Positions 1 through 10,904 are shown, counted from the first letter of the stretch. The stretch is 64,000 nucleotides of DNA from Hibiscus mutabilis (GCA_019671005.1 CM033738.1:19122202-19186201), one strand, 5' to 3'. A program made the numbers and translations. The notes: generated by a model not told the origin, from the letters alone.

Positions 1-1172
1 GCTGAGTTTGTTTCTAAGTGCATGGTATGTCAGCGGGTCAAGGCTGAACATCATTTTCCATCCAGGTTGTTGCAATCGTTGAGAATTTTAGAATGAAAAT
101 GGGAGAGAATCACTATGGATTTTGTGTCAGGGTTACCTATGACACCGACTAAAAAGGATTCTCTTCGGTTGATTTTTGTTTGGTTTACGAAGTGTGCATA
201 TTTTCTGCTAGTGCATACGACGTTTACGCTGGACAAGTTGACAGATTTGTATATTGCTAAGATCGTGCGTTTTCACGAGGTATCGAAGTCCATTGTTTCG
301 GATAGGGATCTGAGGTTTACAACGAGGTTTTAGGTGAGTTTGCATCGAGCTTTAGGTACGAGATTGAATTTCAGCACCGCGTATCATCCTCAGTAGGATG
401 GTCAGTCTGAGTGGGTTAACCAGGTTTTGGAAGATATGTTGAGATGTTGCATTATTGAGTTCCAAGGAAACTGGGAGAAGCATTTACCTTTGGTTTAGTT
501 TGCATACAATAACAGCTACCAAGCGAGTATACAGATGGTGCCGTATGAGGCATTGTATGGTCGGAGGTGTCGCACGCCCTTGTGTTGGGCTGAGGTAGAC
601 GAAAAGCATATTTCTTTGCCGCATGTGTTAAAAGACACGAATGAAAAGGTGAATCTTGTGTGTGATCGCTTAAAAGAGGCTGTGGATTAGCAGAAATCTT
701 ACACGGATTTGAAGCGTAGGGAAATTGAATCTGAGGTGGGCAATCGCGTGTTCTTAAAAGTGTCACCGTGGAAGAATGTGATGTTATTCGGACGTAAAGG
801 TAAGCTTAGTCCGAGGTTTATTATACCATATGAGGTTTTGAGCGTGTTGGTCCTGTGGCTTATCGGTTAAGGTTGCCTCCCGAGTTGGAGAAAATACATG
901 ATGTGTTCTATGTATCTATGTTGCGGAGGTATCGGTCGAATCCATCGCATGTTATGCTGGTGGAGCATATTGAGTTGAGGGCGAATTTGTCCTATGATGA
1001 GGAGCCGGTGGAAATCCTTGATTCCAGCAGCAAAGTTCTTCGTGGTAAGACGATTGAGCTTGTTAAGGTCTTGTGGCGACATCGTGGTGTCGAGGAAGCC
1101 ACTTGGGAAAGCAAGGTGGACATGATGGAGCAATTTCTGAATTTGTTTCCTCTAGGTAAATTTCAAGGATGA
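1..1172 (+). pseudogene. Ty3/gypsy chromovirus pol, 3' part: degenerate integrase plus chromodomain
   Basis: The translation in the three + frames reads as the end of a chromovirus polyprotein. A zinc-finger tail (CMVCQRVKAEH) lies near base 30, and the catalytic-core start (MDFVSGLPMTP) is at 115. Core homology continues to about 780 (AYHPQ, then YEALYGRRCRTPL). The chromodomain-like tail ends in VEEATWESKVDMMEQF at about 1090-1140. In-frame stops (near 330, 394, 498 and 690) and frame changes show it cannot make a protein. Integrase would join element cDNA to host DNA, and the chromodomain of this family is thought to bias the insertion site. The upstream pol, gag and 5' LTR lie outside the window. 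The chromodomain, polypurine tract and very long LTR suggest the Tekay/Del lineage; the lineage assignment is inference. Confidence 0.88.
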
Positions 1173-1180
1173 AATTTCTT

Positions 1181-1194
1181 AAGTGGGGGAGAGT
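1181..1194 (+). other. Polypurine tract of the chromovirus
   Basis: AAGTGGGGGAGAGT lies directly before the TGTAAC start of LTR1 and just after the chromodomain stop. This is the expected position and composition of the plus-strand primer of a Ty3/gypsy element. It fixes the element's orientation as + and the left border of LTR1. Confidence 0.85.
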
Positions 1195-2904
1195 TGTAAC
1201 ACCCCGGTTTTGGGCTTGGATGTTTTTAGGGTTGGTTTGAAGGTCCGGTGGACCGGTATTAGAGGTTCGAGTTATTTTCGAGATTAAATCAAGTTTAATG
1301 GTTTTGAAGGTGATAAAATTATGGAAAAATATGCTAAAATCATTATTTAATATATTAATGATATTGTTGAAATTAATTTTGGAAAATGAGATTTGGAAAA
1401 TGAACATTTTGGACTAGTGACCAAAATACAAACTTTGAAAACTATTTTTAGAGACTATTTTGAAAAGAATCAAAACTTTGAATGTTTAAAGAGCTAATTA
1501 TCCTAGATATTATTATCAGATTTCTCCCTTTAATTAATTGATTTTAAATGGGTTTTAAAAGGCTTTAAAAGTGGAGAGAATAAATAAATCACATTTTAGA
1601 CTTTTAACAAAATTCACGTAACAAACTTTGCAACTTCTTTCTCTCAATTTCTCTCCAGCCAAACACCTTTCCAATTTCAATTTCTTCAGGTAAAAATAAA
1701 AGGTTTTGATTTCCATTTGATTTCCTAATGTTTTTTCATCAAATACTTATTGTATTATCATGATTTTCATGTTTTATTAAGCAATTAAGGGGAGAAATCA
1801 GCATTGGAGGTAAAGATTCATTCTTCTCCGCTAATGAAATGTTCTATACTGAAATTCCCAAGTTATTGATTCTTTACAATTGTTTTCTAATGTGTTTTGA
1901 TAGTTTAATGAAAGAAAATTGGTTTAATTGTGTTTTGATTGATGAGATTTATGGATCTTCATACTTGTCCTGTTTTGCTGGGATTTTGATCAGATTAGAT
2001 CATGATTTTGATGTTTAATTGAGTTAATAACTTGGTTTTAATATTGCAATCCCGAAACAAGTTGAATCTCTAATGTTTAAGGTGGTTAATTAAGGGTTTT
2101 TGGGGTGATAGTTGTGTTTAATCTTTGCTGGAAGTAAAAGGATGTTGGGAAAGGGTTTTAGGTGTTAATTGATGAGTTTGCTGGATTGCATCGTTATAAT
2201 AAGACTAGGCTAAGTTTCAGAAGTGTTTGATGATGATTTTAGTATGGTTCGGATAAGTTTTGAGTGGGAAACTTGAGAGTTGTGGGTAATTGCTTGTAGG
2301 CAATGGTTTGAATACATAATGATGCATTTGCCCTCTGGTTTTATGTGGTTAAAACAGGGGATAATCAAAGTGATGAAGCTTGACGTTGATTGTGGCTTAT
2401 CGGAAGCTTGATTCGCGTTGGTGAGCAAAGCGAGGCGTATCGGTGAGTGGATACTGGTTTAAACACCTTTAAAAGGGTTAATAGAGGTTTTTGGGAGTTT
2501 AGGTTAAGTTTGAAACATTTACCTAAGCTCGAAAGTAAGTTTTCCCTCTTTTGCTCTTTAATATCGGTTCGTATATGAGCATGTGTAATTCATATTTAGG
2601 TCGTGAACATGGTTTGATTTACTTGCTAGAAATGCATGGTTTTGAATACATATGCAGGGGTTTAAAAGTAAAAGAAATGCTAGTGAGCATTGGTTTTCAT
2701 TCGGTCGGGAATGGTGTTGATTTGGCAATATGATTTGAATATGTGGTGATTTTGTATAATGCACTATAAAACAATGGGTAAATGGTTTTTATAAATGATA
2801 TATTGGCTATGTGACATGATGAGAAAACATTCGGATATAGTTGGCATGCTATAGGATGAAGTGCACTATAATATGATATAAACCGATTGTAGATAAGAGT
2901 CCCT

Positions 2905-3137
2905 GAAGTATGCGTCGGCTACTCGAATTATAATGTTGTCACTTAGGTTGAGCGGTCGGTTCCCCTTGTTAATGTTGATCTTGCAGTCGGCAAGGTTGTT
3001 ATATCATGCGGTCGCCATGGTATGAGACATGGTAGTGGTCGACTATCATGGGAGATCCATGTATCCGAAATGTAAGGTTAACGGTCGGTCACCAAAAGAT
3101 TAGCGGTCGGCTAATTAAGGATAGAGGTCGTCTATCC
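2905..3137 (+). repeat. Hairpin array with constant GGTCG loop in LTR1
   Basis: At least six short inverted repeats share a loop core of GGTCG or AGTCG but have different stems. CTTGC/GCAAG is at 2980-2994. TATCATG/CATGGTA is at 3002-3022. A nine-bp stem with one G-T pair is at 3028-3050. GGTTAAC/GTCACC is at 3076-3093 (imperfect). TTAGC/GCTAA is at 3100-3114. GGATAGA/TCTATCC is at 3119-3137. The last hairpin ends eight bases before a TATA-like box. A weaker member (AGTA/TACT) lies near 2905-2925. Comparison with LTR2 shows the same stems with a different loop. Confidence 0.8.
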
Positions 3138-3145
3138 AGGGTCCC

Positions 3146-3152
3146 TATAAAT
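3146..3152 (+). promoter_or_regulatory. TATA-like box of LTR1
   Basis: TATAAAT in the context CCTATAAATGCC is kept in LTR2 at 7642-7648, in both cases within 8 bases of the last hairpin of the array. If used, transcription would start about 30 bases downstream. Promoter function is inferred from motif and conservation only. Confidence 0.5.
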
Positions 3153-3415
3153 GCCAATATATGAAAATTCAAGTATTGAACTTATTTTATAGTGCTTTGG
3201 AATTTAAGCATGGTTTTGTATTTAATGCTTTGGAACTTAAGAATGGGTTTGTATATAATGCTTTGGGGATTTAAGCATGTAAATTATTATGTGTTGCATA
3301 TGGTCGGTATGCATGTTTGAATTGGAATCCTTGGAACTTGCTTAAGTCGTAAGAATGGTTTGAAAACAAGTGTTTAGTTTTCAAGGGTTATAATGCATCA
3401 TTGTTTTATAAGCAT

Positions 3416-3437
3416 CCTCACTAAGCAAGTGTGCTTA
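3416..3437 (+). other. Conserved CCTCACTAAG hairpin of LTR1
   Basis: CCTCA is followed by stem TAAGC (3422-3426), a six-base loop and GCTTA (3433-3437). The same CCTCA-plus-hairpin arrangement occurs in every long LTR of the window, in both orientations. The closing pair is C-G here and T-A in the other families. It lies about 270 bases downstream of the TATA-like box, so it would be in the transcribed part of the LTR. Confidence 0.65.
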
Positions 3438-3992
3438 CGCTCTCTTTTCTTAATGATGCAGAGCACTAATGTTCAGGGCTGCAAGGGCAAGGCCAAAGTG
3501 ATCCAAGGACAAGAACTAGTTTGAGTATGAACTCAGTCTATGATTCCAGTTAATAAGGCAACGTGTTCGCGATATTTTCCATGAGTTTTAAGCATGTGAT
3601 GTGTTGGATTTTATATTCGTTTGATGTTGTTTGAGTTTGGGTGAATCATGCCTATGTTGTTGCTAGCTAAGTGCTAGAGTATGCATCTAGTTGGATTTAA
3701 TTCGTTGCCATGGTTTGATGTTTCAAGCAAGTTTGGTATGATGCTGTAAATGTGCAAGCATGTTGAGTATGCCTTAAATGTACCAAATGTGAGTTTTGGT
3801 TGCTTGGTGGAATGCTATTAGGATGCATGCCTATAGAATGTCTTGAGTAATATAAATGCCATGAATGGTTGTGGAAACTGTGATGCTTTGGTTAGTCATG
3901 TATCTTAGTAATGTTGTATAAGTGTTTGAAGTATGTTTGAGTGTTTTAGATATCATCAAAATGTGTTTAGACAGTAATTTGGGATATTACAG

Positions 3993-4265
3993 GCCTAGGC
4001 GTACCGGTACGGGTGTCCCTGTTTCGGTACGGGTAAGCCATTCTAGGCTTAGCGTACCTATATGTGAGAAACTGTGTCGGTACGGGCTTAGGCTATTTTG
4101 GCCAGTGTTTCGATACTCAAGGAGGCGTTTCGATACAGTACAGTATTTCCATAAAGGGCATTTTGATACGCGAGGGAGTATCGGAACAAGTTTTGGCTAC
4201 TGGAATTCCAGGGTTTCAAAATATCCAAGGCGTATCGAAACACCCTTTGTCGTACCGGTACGGTG
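3993..4265 (+). repeat. Cluster of CGTACCGGTACG-like imperfect palindromes in LTR1
   Basis: About ten degenerate copies of a 12-base palindromic word (consensus near CGTAYCGRTACG) are spaced roughly 20-35 bases apart. Perfect copies are at the start (about 3999) and the end (about 4252). Intermediate copies read TTTCGGTACGG, TTTCGATAC or GTATCGAAAC. An equivalent cluster lies at 8490-8825 in LTR2. Function is unknown. A binding-site array or a decaying minisatellite are the alternatives. Confidence 0.6.
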
Positions 4266-4688
4266 GCAGTTAAGTTTGGTATTTGGAATCTTTTGAAGTT
4301 CTGTATTCTTACGTTTTAGTCCTTGAATTTTGTGGATGCAATTGAATGAGTTTAGATGACCTTTTTGACTTGATTTTTGACATGTAAGCATAAAACCTGG
4401 TTAATTAAATATTGATAACATAAAAATGAGCTAAGACCCTGCAGTTTTCTAGATTTGCATTATGGTCCCTAGTTTGCAAATGTGATCAATTGGATGTCAA
4501 TTCGATGCCCGATTGAGTCGAGTTTTCACCGGAGATCAGTATGAACATGTAGGATAATAATTATGTATCTAGTCAAGATAAAAGAAAAAAAGATGTGTTT
4601 TGGGTTTTATCTTCTCGGTTTACTTTGATAAACCTAATATAGCTCGCTCGGTTTGGTCTTGCGACTAGGCCGGGTCGAGGAGGTTACA

Positions 4689-5104
4689 AAATTACTTTCT
4701 TGCAATAGATATTGCGTATATTATGTGGCATGAGTCGCCTGCTATCTGTTAGTCGTGAAGAATTATGTATTTTCGCAATTTCGTATTTGTTGTGGCACCC
4801 CTCTTTTAGAGTGAATGGTTTCCCCTAGTAAGAAAAATGTATGTATAAAGTGATATGCGAAATAATGTTTTGTCGTTCTTTAGTGATACATTTGCCCTAG
4901 TTTTACCTTGTATTGATCTTTATGGAGCATATTTGAGATGATGGAGTGGACTATACACTAATATCGACGTGTTGAACTAATAGAGCTCTAACCCCGACTA
5001 AGATAGCTCTAGCAACTATGTATGTCTTGTATGTTTGTCAGACTTACTCATGAATAGTCAATTCTTGGAAGCGAGATACGCTCTATTGACAATTTGTTTT
5101 ATCT
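4689..5104 (-). other. Noncoding 3' stretch of the Tat-like element
   Basis: No reading frame or recognisable motif is seen between the end of LTR1 and the start of the tandem array. By position it is the distal 3' untranslated part of the minus-strand Tat-like element, but ownership is inferred only from its being on the same side as the array. Confidence 0.4.
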
Positions 5105-5649
5105 ATGTTTGCTTTCTTTGAAAGCAGCAACCATTGGGTAGATTCATCTACGTACACTTCTTGAAAGTGGAGATCATTGAGCTAATTCATTTAGGCACAC
5201 TTCTTTAAAGTGGCGATCATGGAGATGATTCATTTATGCGTACTTCTTAAAAGTGTCGATCATAGAATTGATTCATTTAAACGCACTTCTTAAAAGTGGC
5301 AATCATAGAGTTGATTCATTTAGGCGCATTTCTTAAAAGTAGCAATCGTAGAGCTGGTTCATTTAAGCGTACTTCTTAAAAGTGGCGATCGTAGAGCTGG
5401 TTCATTTAAGCATACTTTTTAAAAGTGGCGATCGTAGAGCTGATTCATTTAGGTGCACTTCTTAAAATTGGTGATCATAGAGCTGATTCATTTAGGCGTA
5501 CTTCTTGAAAGTGACGATCGTGGAGCTGATTCATTTAGGCGCACTTCTTAAAAGTGGCAATCTTAGAGCTGATTCATTTAGGCGTACTTTTTAAAATTGG
5601 CGATCGTAGAGGTAATTCATATAAGCGCACTTCTTAAAAGTAGCGATAT
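5105..5649 (-). repeat. 43-bp tandem repeat array, about 12 copies, in the Tat-like 3' region
   Basis: The unit is close to CACTTCTTAAAAGTGGCG followed by ATCGTAGAGCTGATTC and ATTTAGGCG, giving a 43-bp period with scattered substitutions. Each unit holds a short inverted repeat (CACTT/AAGTG). The first, most diverged unit has GCTTTC/GAAAGC instead, which keeps the pairing. The array stops at the LTR2 insertion and continues without a gap into the integrase 3' flank when LTR2 is removed. It therefore sits between integrase and the missing 3' LTR. Tandem arrays at this position are known for Tat/Ogre elements. Confidence 0.85.
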
Positions 5650-7358
5650 TGTAACACCCCGATTTCGGGCTTAGCGGTTTTGAGGTTTATTAGACGGTCT
5701 GGTAGACCGGGTTAGAGATTCGAGTCGGATTCGGGACCATATATTTTTTGGTAAGATGAAAATATGGAAAAATAGTTAAAATCATCTTTTAATATATAAT
5801 GTTTTTTGGTGGAATCAATTTTAGAAAAAGGAATTTGGAAATATGACATTTTGGGTTAGTAACCAAAATGCGATTTTTTGAAAACTGTTTTAAAGTGACT
5901 AAAATCAAAAGGGTCAAATCCTTAGAATCCTTAAGGAGCTAATCTACCAAGTGTTTGCTGGTGGTTTCTCTCTTCAATTAAAACATTTTAAACATGTGTT
6001 TTAAAAGGATATTAATAAGGATTAAATATCTAAAGTTGGTCATTAGCTTTTAAAAGAAATTCACGTAACTTTTTCCTAAACCTTTTCTCTCAACTTCTTT
6101 TCTTCCAAACACTTAGAATTTATCAAAATCCAGAGGTAAAGAACTCATTTCACCAGATTATTGATTTTAGTTTGTTCCTTTAACTTTGTGTTGCAAATTC
6201 TGATTGAAATCTTGTATTTTCTTAGCTTTTAACAAGCCAATTGAGGGAGAAATCACATAACAGGGGTAAGGTCCATGATCTCCTCTGTTAAATGGTTCTT
6301 TATTGATTTTCCCAAGTATTTGATCCTTGATTTATAAGTTGTAATGTAGTTTTAATGTTTTATCCATGTTTAATTGAGTTATGTTGGAAATTTTGATGAA
6401 ACATGGTAATTTTCGAAGTGGATTTGATTTCCAGTAATTGAGATGGATTTAATATATGTTTTGGATGTATTTTGATGTTGATAAGTTGTTTTTATCAATA
6501 GAATTCCGAAACTCTTGAATCTCTAATTAGTTAGGTTGCTAGTTTTGAGTTATTATGGTGATAATCGAGTTTAATCTTTGCTAGAGGTAAAAGAATGTTA
6601 GGAAAGGGTGTTTGGATGTTGTTAGGTGTTGATTGATGGCTTAAATTATTGTTCTATGGCTGGGTTAAGTTTCAGAAATGTTTGATGATGATTTCGGTAT
6701 GTTTTGGATGGTTCTTGTGTGGGCAACTTGGGAGTTGCGGTTAGGCAATGGTTTGAATGAATTTTAATGCATTTATCCTCTGGTTTTATGTGTTTAAAAT
6801 AGGGGATAATCAAGGCGACAAAGCTTGACGTTGTTTGGTTGCTTGCCGAGAGCTTGTTTCACGTTGGCAAGGAAGGCGAAGCGTATTGGTGAGTGGAAAC
6901 TGGTTTTAGATGCTTTACAAAGGTTTGTAAAGGTTGATGGGAGTTTAGGGTAAGCTTGAGACACTTACCTAAGCTTGTAAGTAAGTTTCCCTTATTTTAC
7001 TATTAAATATCGGCTTGGATATGAGCATGTTGTTTGCATGTTTTGGTAATAAACATGGTATGATTACTTACTGGAAATGCATGATTTTGAGTACATATGC
7101 AGGGTATTGAAAGTATATTAAATGCTATTAAGCATTGGTTTTCATTCCGGTTGGGAATGGTATTATTGCATTTGCAACAAGTTTAGCATATGTGGTGTTT
7201 TGTGAAATGCATTGTAAAACTGTGGGTAAATGGTTTTGTAAATGATATATCGGCTATGTGACATGGTGAAAACAATCGGATATAGTTGGAATGCCATAGG
7301 ATTAAAAGTGCACTATAAAATATGAACAAAAAAATCGTGGCCATGGGTCCTTGAGGTA

Positions 7359-7634
7359 TGACGGTTTAACAAGGTCACTCGGATGATTGGGACCTCATTT
7401 GGGGCATACGGTTTAACTAGGCAACCCAAATGGATGGTGATCTTGCGGTTTAACTAGGCAAGGTCGGTACTCTTGTGGTTTAACTAGGCAAAGGTGGAAT
7501 CTCGCGGTTTAACTAGGCGAGGGTGTAAAATCTTGCGGTTTAACTAGGCAAGGTTTGGGATATCATGAGGTTTAACTATGCATGGTATGAGAGATTTGTG
7601 TATCCGATGTGTATAGGATAGAGACAGTCTATCC
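7359..7634 (+). repeat. Hairpin array with constant GGTTTAACTAG loop in LTR2
   Basis: Eight inverted repeats are seen, seven with the loop GGTTTAACTAG or a one- or two-base variant. Stems: TGAC/GTCA (7359-7377), CATTTGGG/CCCAAATG (7396-7432), CTTGC/GCAAG (7442-7462), CTTGT/GCAAA (7472-7492, weaker), CTCGC/GCGAG (7501-7521), CTTGC/GCAAG (7532-7552), TATCATG/CATGGTA (about 7561-7587) and GGATAGA/TCTATCC with loop GACAG (7616-7634). CTTGC/GCAAG versus CTCGC/GCGAG is a clean compensating change. The CTTGC, TATCATG and GGATAGA stems are the same as in LTR1, where the loop is GGTCG. Confidence 0.85.
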
Positions 7635-7641
7635 GGGTCAC

Positions 7642-7648
7642 TATAAAT
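7642..7648 (+). promoter_or_regulatory. TATA-like box of LTR2
   Basis: TATAAAT in the context ACTATAAATGCC lies seven bases after the last hairpin of the array. It is conserved with LTR1. Use as a promoter is inferred. Confidence 0.5.
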
Positions 7649-7882
7649 GCCAATATATGAGAAATATCATGTGTTGAATCTTGTATCAAAATGGTTTGGG
7701 ACTTGAGCATGGTTTGATTAAAATGCCTTGGAATTTTAACATGAAATGATTATGATTATAAGAATATCATTATGTTTTTTATTCGGTTGGAATCATGAGA
7801 AAATACTTTGGTAGAAGTATGTTTTAGGAAAAGCAAGCATGTGTTTTTAAATGAATTTAAATGCATCATTGTTTATGAGCAT

Positions 7883-7904
7883 CCTCACTAAGCATGTGCG
7901 CTTA
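7883..7904 (+). other. Conserved CCTCACTAAG hairpin of LTR2
   Basis: CCTCA is followed by stem TAAGC (7889-7893), loop ATGTGC and GCTTA (7900-7904). It is equivalent to 3416-3437 in LTR1; the loop differs but the stem is retained. Confidence 0.65.
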
Positions 7905-8489
7905 TGCTCTCTTTTTTCCTAATGATGTAGAGCATTAAAGTTTGGGGCAGCAAGGCAAGGTTTGCAAGGATCCAAAAGACAAACTACTTTTGAGTATGAA
8001 CTTGGTTTATGTTTCTAGTTAATAAGGCAATATGTTCGCCAAGGTTTTTGGGAGATGTAATTCTGTTTTCTTATGGATTTTGAGTATGTTCTATGCTAGT
8101 TTTTGAGGATGGTTGAAGTTGCTAAGCTTGATGTTAATACTAGTTTGTAGTTGTGGATGAATAGTGGTTTAGGTATGCATCTAGAGCATTTCTTGATGTT
8201 TGCTTTGTTGTGATGGTTTGAGAGAGTTTTGTATTATATGTTAGGTGTGTTGGAATATTGCTTATGTTGAGAATGGCTTAAATGTGCATTTTGGTATGTT
8301 TGGCAAATGGGTATACGGGGCATGCCTCTAGAGTGGTTCTTTGAAAGCATGATGTTGTTATGGTTGCCTAATCTTGATGTAAATGATAGATTATGTATAT
8401 TGAAGTGTTGATATGCTTGTTTGAAAGTTGATAGGGGTCAATTGTATCTAGAATTGGGTGAAAACCAGCTAATCTTGACATTACAGGCC

Positions 8490-8825
8490 CAGGCGTACCG
8501 ATGCGTAAGGGGCCGTATCGGTACGACTAGGCAATTAAGGCTGAGGCGTTTCGGTACAGGCATAGGTGTTTCAGTACAGACAAGAAATCAAAGCCAGAGC
8601 GTATCGAAATAGGCAAGGGCATTCTGGTACGTCTTGAGGTCACTGGAATTTTACCTTTTAGAGACGAGCCCGCGTATCGAAATACCAATAGACCGTATCG
8701 GTACAATATGAAATTGTTTTAAACCGTATTTTAAATTTGAGGTAGCGTACTAGTACAGGCCTCACCGTATCGAAACGATAAGTTCACAACCGTATCGATA
8801 TGGGACCCATCGTATCAATACGGAT
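8490..8825 (+). repeat. Cluster of CGTATCGGTACG-like imperfect palindromes in LTR2
   Basis: About ten to thirteen degenerate copies of CGTAYCGRTACG occur at intervals of roughly 20-40 bases. Examples are CCGTATCGGTACG near 8512 and 8694, CGTACTAGTACAG near 8746 and CCGTATCGATATGG near 8790. The position is equivalent to 3993-4265 in LTR1, but the individual copies have drifted independently. Confidence 0.6.
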
Positions 8826-9250
8826 GTCGTTAATTCTGTTAATGTCATGGAAGACTAGTTCTGTTTTCTTTCTTTTAGTCCCTGAATCTTGCTTTGATAA
8901 TTATTTAAGCATGGATGATCGTTTGAGGCTGAAATTTGACATATAAGAATGGAATGAACCTAATTTAAGGTTGGTAACTTAAAAAGTGGAAAAGTCCTTC
9001 CAAATGGTTGAATTTACATTTTGGTCCCTAGATTGTGACGTGGCCAATTGGATATCGTGACGATGCCCGATTGAGATGAGTGCTCACTTTGAACAGTATG
9101 ATCATGTAGGGAAGCATTAACGCATCTAGATAAGATAAAAGAAAAAATGGGCATGTTTTAGCTTTAATCTTTTGGTTTACTTTGGTAAATCTAATGTAGC
9201 TTGCTTAGTTCGGTCTTGCGACTAGACCGGGTTGAGGGGGTTACAGATAT

Positions 9251-10600
9251 CCCAGCATGTGGGCTCTTGAATGTGAGACAACAATTATAGTTAACACCAT
9301 GTGCCATTATATACGTGAAATAACCCATGACATTTTTAAATATAGAACTTTCTGAGGTACTTGGCATTCCATATTCTTGGAACTTCTTTTCCATTGAAAT
9401 CCGCGAGCTCATATACTCCAAATCCAATCACTTTAAGGATTTGATATGGTACGTCCCATGTGAGGGCCATCTTTCTCCTCTCGGTTGGTGCTTGCTTGCT
9501 TCTGTATTATGTAACACGAGGTTGCCTGGTCAGAATTGCTTGTTATTTACGCGTAAGTTGTAGTAGTTCGCGATAATTTGGTTTATTGCCTCTACCATTA
9601 TCTCTGACTCAGCTCTAGTTTCTTCGAGCATGTCGAGATGCACTCAGAGGGCTTCGATGTTTGTACCGGCGTCATATTGTATGGTTTTATATGTGGGGAC
9701 CTCTATTTTGGCTGGTATAATAGCTTCTATACTGTATGTGAGATTAAATGGTGTTTCTCTTACTTTGGGTTAGCTAATGATTTAATTTAGATTCATTTAT
9801 AGCTATAAGGAGGGGAAAACAATATAATAATGAGATCATAAACATGTGCTTAAAGTATTTATTACATGTGCCCGTATGGGAAGTTGTTCGGATCGCCCAT
9901 AATATTGCTGGTAGCTCTTCTTTCCATGGCCTATTTTTATTGCCAACCCTCTTTTTAAGTGTAGACATTATTTTTTGTTAACCGCTTCAACCTGACCATT
10001 CATCTGCGGGGATTTCACTAAGCTTTGAGTCAAAACGATATGAAAATTGTACAGAATTCCTTGAATTTTTTCTAGAATTGAGTCTCATTGTCTGTAATTA
10101 TTGTATGGGGAATGCCAAACCTGTAAATGATAGATTTCCATACAAAGTTCTCTATATGCCCCTCTATTATTGTTGCTAACGGCGCTGCCTTTATCCACTT
10201 GGTGAAGTAATCTACTACAACTACCAAATATTTCCGTTGACCTACCTCCAATAGGAATGGGTCCAAGATGTTGATGCCCCAAATCACGAATGGCCAGGAA
10301 CTTATGATGGATTTAAGTAATGTAGTTGGTTGCCTTAGGATTAGGGCAAATTCTTGACAAGGTATGCACTTTCTCACAAATTCTTTAGCATCTCTTCGTA
10401 TTGTAAGACAATAGTAACCTTGTCTGGTTACTTTCTGGGCCAATGAATACGAGCTTGGATGGTGTGCGTTAACTCCTTCATGAATTTCCTATAGTACCAT
10501 CTTGGCCACGTCAGGTCCTAAGCATCGCAAAAGTGGCTGCTAAACCCTCTCTTATACAGTGTTATTGATAAATGCGTATTAGGAAGCTCGCCTGACTAAC
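9251..10600 (-). pseudogene. Tat-like integrase (broken)
   Basis: On the minus strand the zinc-finger region starts near 10590 (EIHEGV, then CIPCQEF near 10350). It is followed by the core WGINILDP, VVVVDYFTKWIKAAP and FGIPHTIITDNETQF (to about 10072), which contain two of the three catalytic acidic residues. After frame breaks, the C-terminal part (FNGKEVPRIWNAKYL) is seen near 9350-9400. The frames are interrupted near 10072, 9968 and 9774, so no enzyme can be made. The function would have been cDNA insertion. The right flank of the LTR2 target duplication lies just past its end. Confidence 0.82.
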
Positions 10601-10904
10601 TTAATTCTTTGGGCCCTGTCACCGGGCAGTTTTTCTATCTGAAGGTATGCGATGGTCGGAGTCATCTAAGTATCTCTTGTATCAAGTTCACACAATTGGA
10701 TTTCTGTTGTGAAAAAGGGGTGTTCTCGATATTCTATTAAGAACTTGTCCCTTTTTTGGACTTCGAGTGTTGTTGCTAGTCTTGCCAAAGCATTCGCTCT
10801 AGCATTGTCGCCTCTAGGTATTTTTGTTATGGAATATTGGGTGAACTATCTTAGTAGTCCCGCATTTTTTAGGATTAATTCTACAAAATTGTGTCGCGCA
10901 TAAA

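Larger units (their letters stand above)
1195..4688 (+). repeat. LTR1: 3' LTR of the chromovirus (3.5 kb)
   Basis: It begins TGTAACACCCCGG after the polypurine tract and ends GAGGAGGTTACA. TG...CA ends with a short inverted repeat (TGTAAC/GTTACA) are typical. The start, end and many internal blocks match LTR2 at 5650-9245, which is the same family but clearly diverged. Internal landmarks in order are a hairpin array (2905-3137), a TATA-like box (3146), the CCTCACTAAG hairpin (3416-3437) and a CGTAYCGRTACG motif cluster (3993-4265). AAATT (4689-4693) would be the right copy of a 5-bp target duplication, but the left copy is outside the window. Confidence 0.9.
5650..9245 (+). mobile_element. 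LTR2: solo LTR of the LTR1 family with GATAT target duplication
   Basis: It begins TGTAACACCCCGATTT and ends GAGGGGGTTACA, 3,596 bp. GATAT is directly before it (5645-5649) and directly after it (9246-9250), a perfect 5-bp duplication. No internal retrotransposon sequence of its own accompanies it, so it is a solo LTR left by recombination between the two LTRs of a former element. It interrupts the 3' region of the minus-strand Tat-like element. It shares the landmark order of LTR1: hairpin array, TATA-like box, CCTCACTAAG hairpin, CGTAYCGRTACG cluster. Confidence 0.92.

Noticed and set aside
3922..4296. 124-codon open frame in LTR1
   Set aside because: It spans the CGTAYCGRTACG cluster, is not open at the matching place in LTR2 and shows no domain.
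5105..5649. 43-bp repeats as a possible CRISPR array
   Set aside because: The units are directly tandem with no unique spacers.
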